Positions 20,688 through 21,666 of a stretch of DNA of 21,666 nt are shown in pieces. The stretch lies in the IMG/VR virus record IMGVR_UViG_3300004463_000073, positions 1-21,666 of that record, one strand, 5' to 3'. Source of the DNA: a virus. A program made the translations under genes and the position numbers. The notes below the pieces were generated by a model that had not been told where the DNA came from, made no database searches, and saw only the letters and a list, made by a program, of their open reading frames with translations. Every line of letters begins with the position of its first letter. The stretch's first letter is position 1.

Positions 20688-21666
20688 CTAGGTACGGCGC
20701 ACCTTCAGAGCCAGCGTGGCTCGCGTGGCAGTCGTGATCGAATCGACGTTGAAGCGCAGTGTCTGACCGGCACTGATCGCTGTAGTCCATCCGGTCAGGG
20801 TCGTATCCTGGCTCTTCGTGGCAGAGCTGACAGTCGGCTTGGCTGAAGCCGTGATGGAGTCGCCCACGACGGGCGGATAGTTGGCATACGAATCCTTCCA
20901 GATGTCGACCACGATCGACCCTGACTGATCCAGCAGCAAGGTGGCTGACTCAATCACGCAATCAAAGTCAACGACAACGTCTCCCTTGATGCCAGTAGTG
21001 ATAGCAGAGCCGCCACCGTCAATGATGAAGTTAAGGGTCGACCGCAGCGGATTCCACTTCAGGCCAGTCGTCTCTGCCGAATCAGCCTGCAGCACATAGC
21101 CATTGGTGCCGACCGACAGCAGCGATGGAGTGTCATTGGCGCTGGCACCGATCAAGTCACCCTTGGCGTTGAAGGTCGACTTGGCGATGTAGTCGGAGTG
21201 AGGCGATCCAGCGTGCGTGCTGTCGACAGTCGGACTGGCCCACGTTCCGCCCAGCTCACCGCCCGGTGTAGTGCCAACGACGATCTCACCGGACAGCCCA
21301 GCCTGAGCCGTGCCCACGAGGTAGTCGGCAGTATCAGGAGCTGCACCGCTGCTGCCTGCAGGAGCTTCAGGTACCCACTCACCTGCCGTGTCATCCCACG
21401 TCAGAACGTCGCCGTCAGCTGCTCCTGCACTGCTGATGTGACTGGGCGGATGGTAGTTGCCGGCATCAGGAGCAAGCAGGCCATGAGCGTGTTGATGATC
21501 ACAGCGGGAAGCAGAGCTATCGGTCCCAGCCGTCTCATCATCCTGAGCAACCGTATCCAGCGGAGCATCACCGCTTGTACCCGGCGTACCCGGTGTACCA
21601 GGACTGCCATCAGTGTCAAAGCTGGTGACAGTGACGTTATCCTGTGCCGCATTATCCTGAAAGGCG
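20688..21666 (-). CDS. Minor tail/fibre protein, C-terminal part of the 912-residue Gp37-like protein
   Basis: This is the continuation of the gene starting at 1816; bases 21611-21666 are the duplicated overlap. The C-terminal third begins with a short Gly-X-Y run (SPGTPGTPGTSG), then fibre-like sequence with a His cluster (CDHQHAHG) and segments typical of phage fibres (AADGDVLTWDD, AKGDLIGASANDT). It ends ALKVRRT followed by TAG at 20688-20690. The next gene starts at the adjacent base. Viewed in this linear window alone, a shorter protein starting at 21317 could be called, but that is an internal fragment of the long frame. Probable role: receptor-binding or tail-tip fibre. Confidence 0.85.
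   Translation of the reverse strand, partial: AFQDNAAQDNVTVTSFDTDGSPGTPGTPGTSGDAPLDTVAQDDETAGTDSSASRCDHQHAHGLLAPDAGNYHPPSHISSAGAADGDVLTWDDTAGEWVPEAPAGSSGAAPDTADYLVGTAQAGLSGEIVVGTTPGGELGGTWASPTVDSTHAGSPHSDYIAKSTFNAKGDLIGASANDTPSLLSVGTNGYVLQADSAETTGLKWNPLRSTLNFIIDGGGSAITTGIKGDVVVDFDCVIESATLLLDQSGSIVVDIWKDSYANYPPVVGDSITASAKPTVSSATKSQDTTLTGWTTAISAGQTLRFNVDSITTATRATLALKVRRT
21611..21666. repeat. Terminal redundancy, right copy
   Basis: Exact copy of bases 1-56 and the other half of the circularisation overlap. Removing one copy gives a 21,610-bp circle. Confidence 0.95.

Noticed and set aside
1-21666. tRNA genes, integrase, attachment sites, repressor or reverse transcriptase with variable repeats
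   Set aside because: None was seen; the few gaps are too short for tRNAs plus signals, and no protein shows the catalytic motifs of these families.

Overview
This window is one complete, circularly closed genome of a small tailed phage (siphovirus, HK97-type head). Bases 1-56 are repeated exactly at 21611-21666. A gene entering the left edge continues in frame from the right edge, so the ends join and the unique length is 21,610 bp. Every supportable gene is on the minus strand, and most neighbours touch or overlap by 1-4 bases (ATGA, GTGA, TGATG). The genome therefore looks like one chain of coupled genes with only a few non-coding gaps (19600-19768, 17038-17164, 16532-16641, 11537-11591). 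No integrase, repressor, polymerase, helicase, primase or tRNA is visible, so it is probably lytic and relies on host replication. The host is uncertain. A ReqiPepy6 Gp37-like tail protein, a Stealth-like transferase and an M23 lysin loosely suggest an environmental Gram-positive host such as an actinobacterium.

Reading in the direction of transcription (right to left): the best promoter (19736-19764) drives a 29-residue leader ORF and a run of tiny coupled genes (19599 to 18714) encoding zinc-ribbon and single-pass membrane proteins. These are followed by a cytosine-methyltransferase-like enzyme, a Cas4/RecB-like PD-(D/E)XK nuclease, a putative ssDNA-binding protein, a small membrane protein behind a structured leader, a 133-residue Cys-cluster protein, a VRR-NUC nuclease and a zinc-binding protein. 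This is the early/DNA-metabolism module.

The lysis module follows: holin, coiled-coil membrane protein, Pro/Thr-rich membrane protein and M23 endolysin. Then come a Stealth-like sugar-phosphate transferase, a collagen-like tail-collar fibre, an HNH endonuclease, a 12-bp interrupted inverted repeat, and a GT-B glycosyltransferase.

The virion module comprises large terminase, portal, an 87-residue protein, a fused prohead protease-major capsid protein, connector, tail terminator-like protein, major tail protein, tail assembly chaperone with a -1 slippery site (CCCTTTA), an HK97 gp10-like neck protein in an unusual position, tape measure, distal tail protein, the 912-residue Gp37-like/fibre protein that crosses the contig junction, and a second fibre-like protein. 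A 64-residue zinc-binding protein closes the circle just before the promoter.

The most unusual features are the micro-gene early cassette, leaders with duplicated ribosome-binding boxes and mini-ORFs, two mutually exclusive hairpins that could hide the ribosome-binding site at 16532-16572, the protease-capsid fusion, and two different glycosyltransferases in a 21.6-kb genome.
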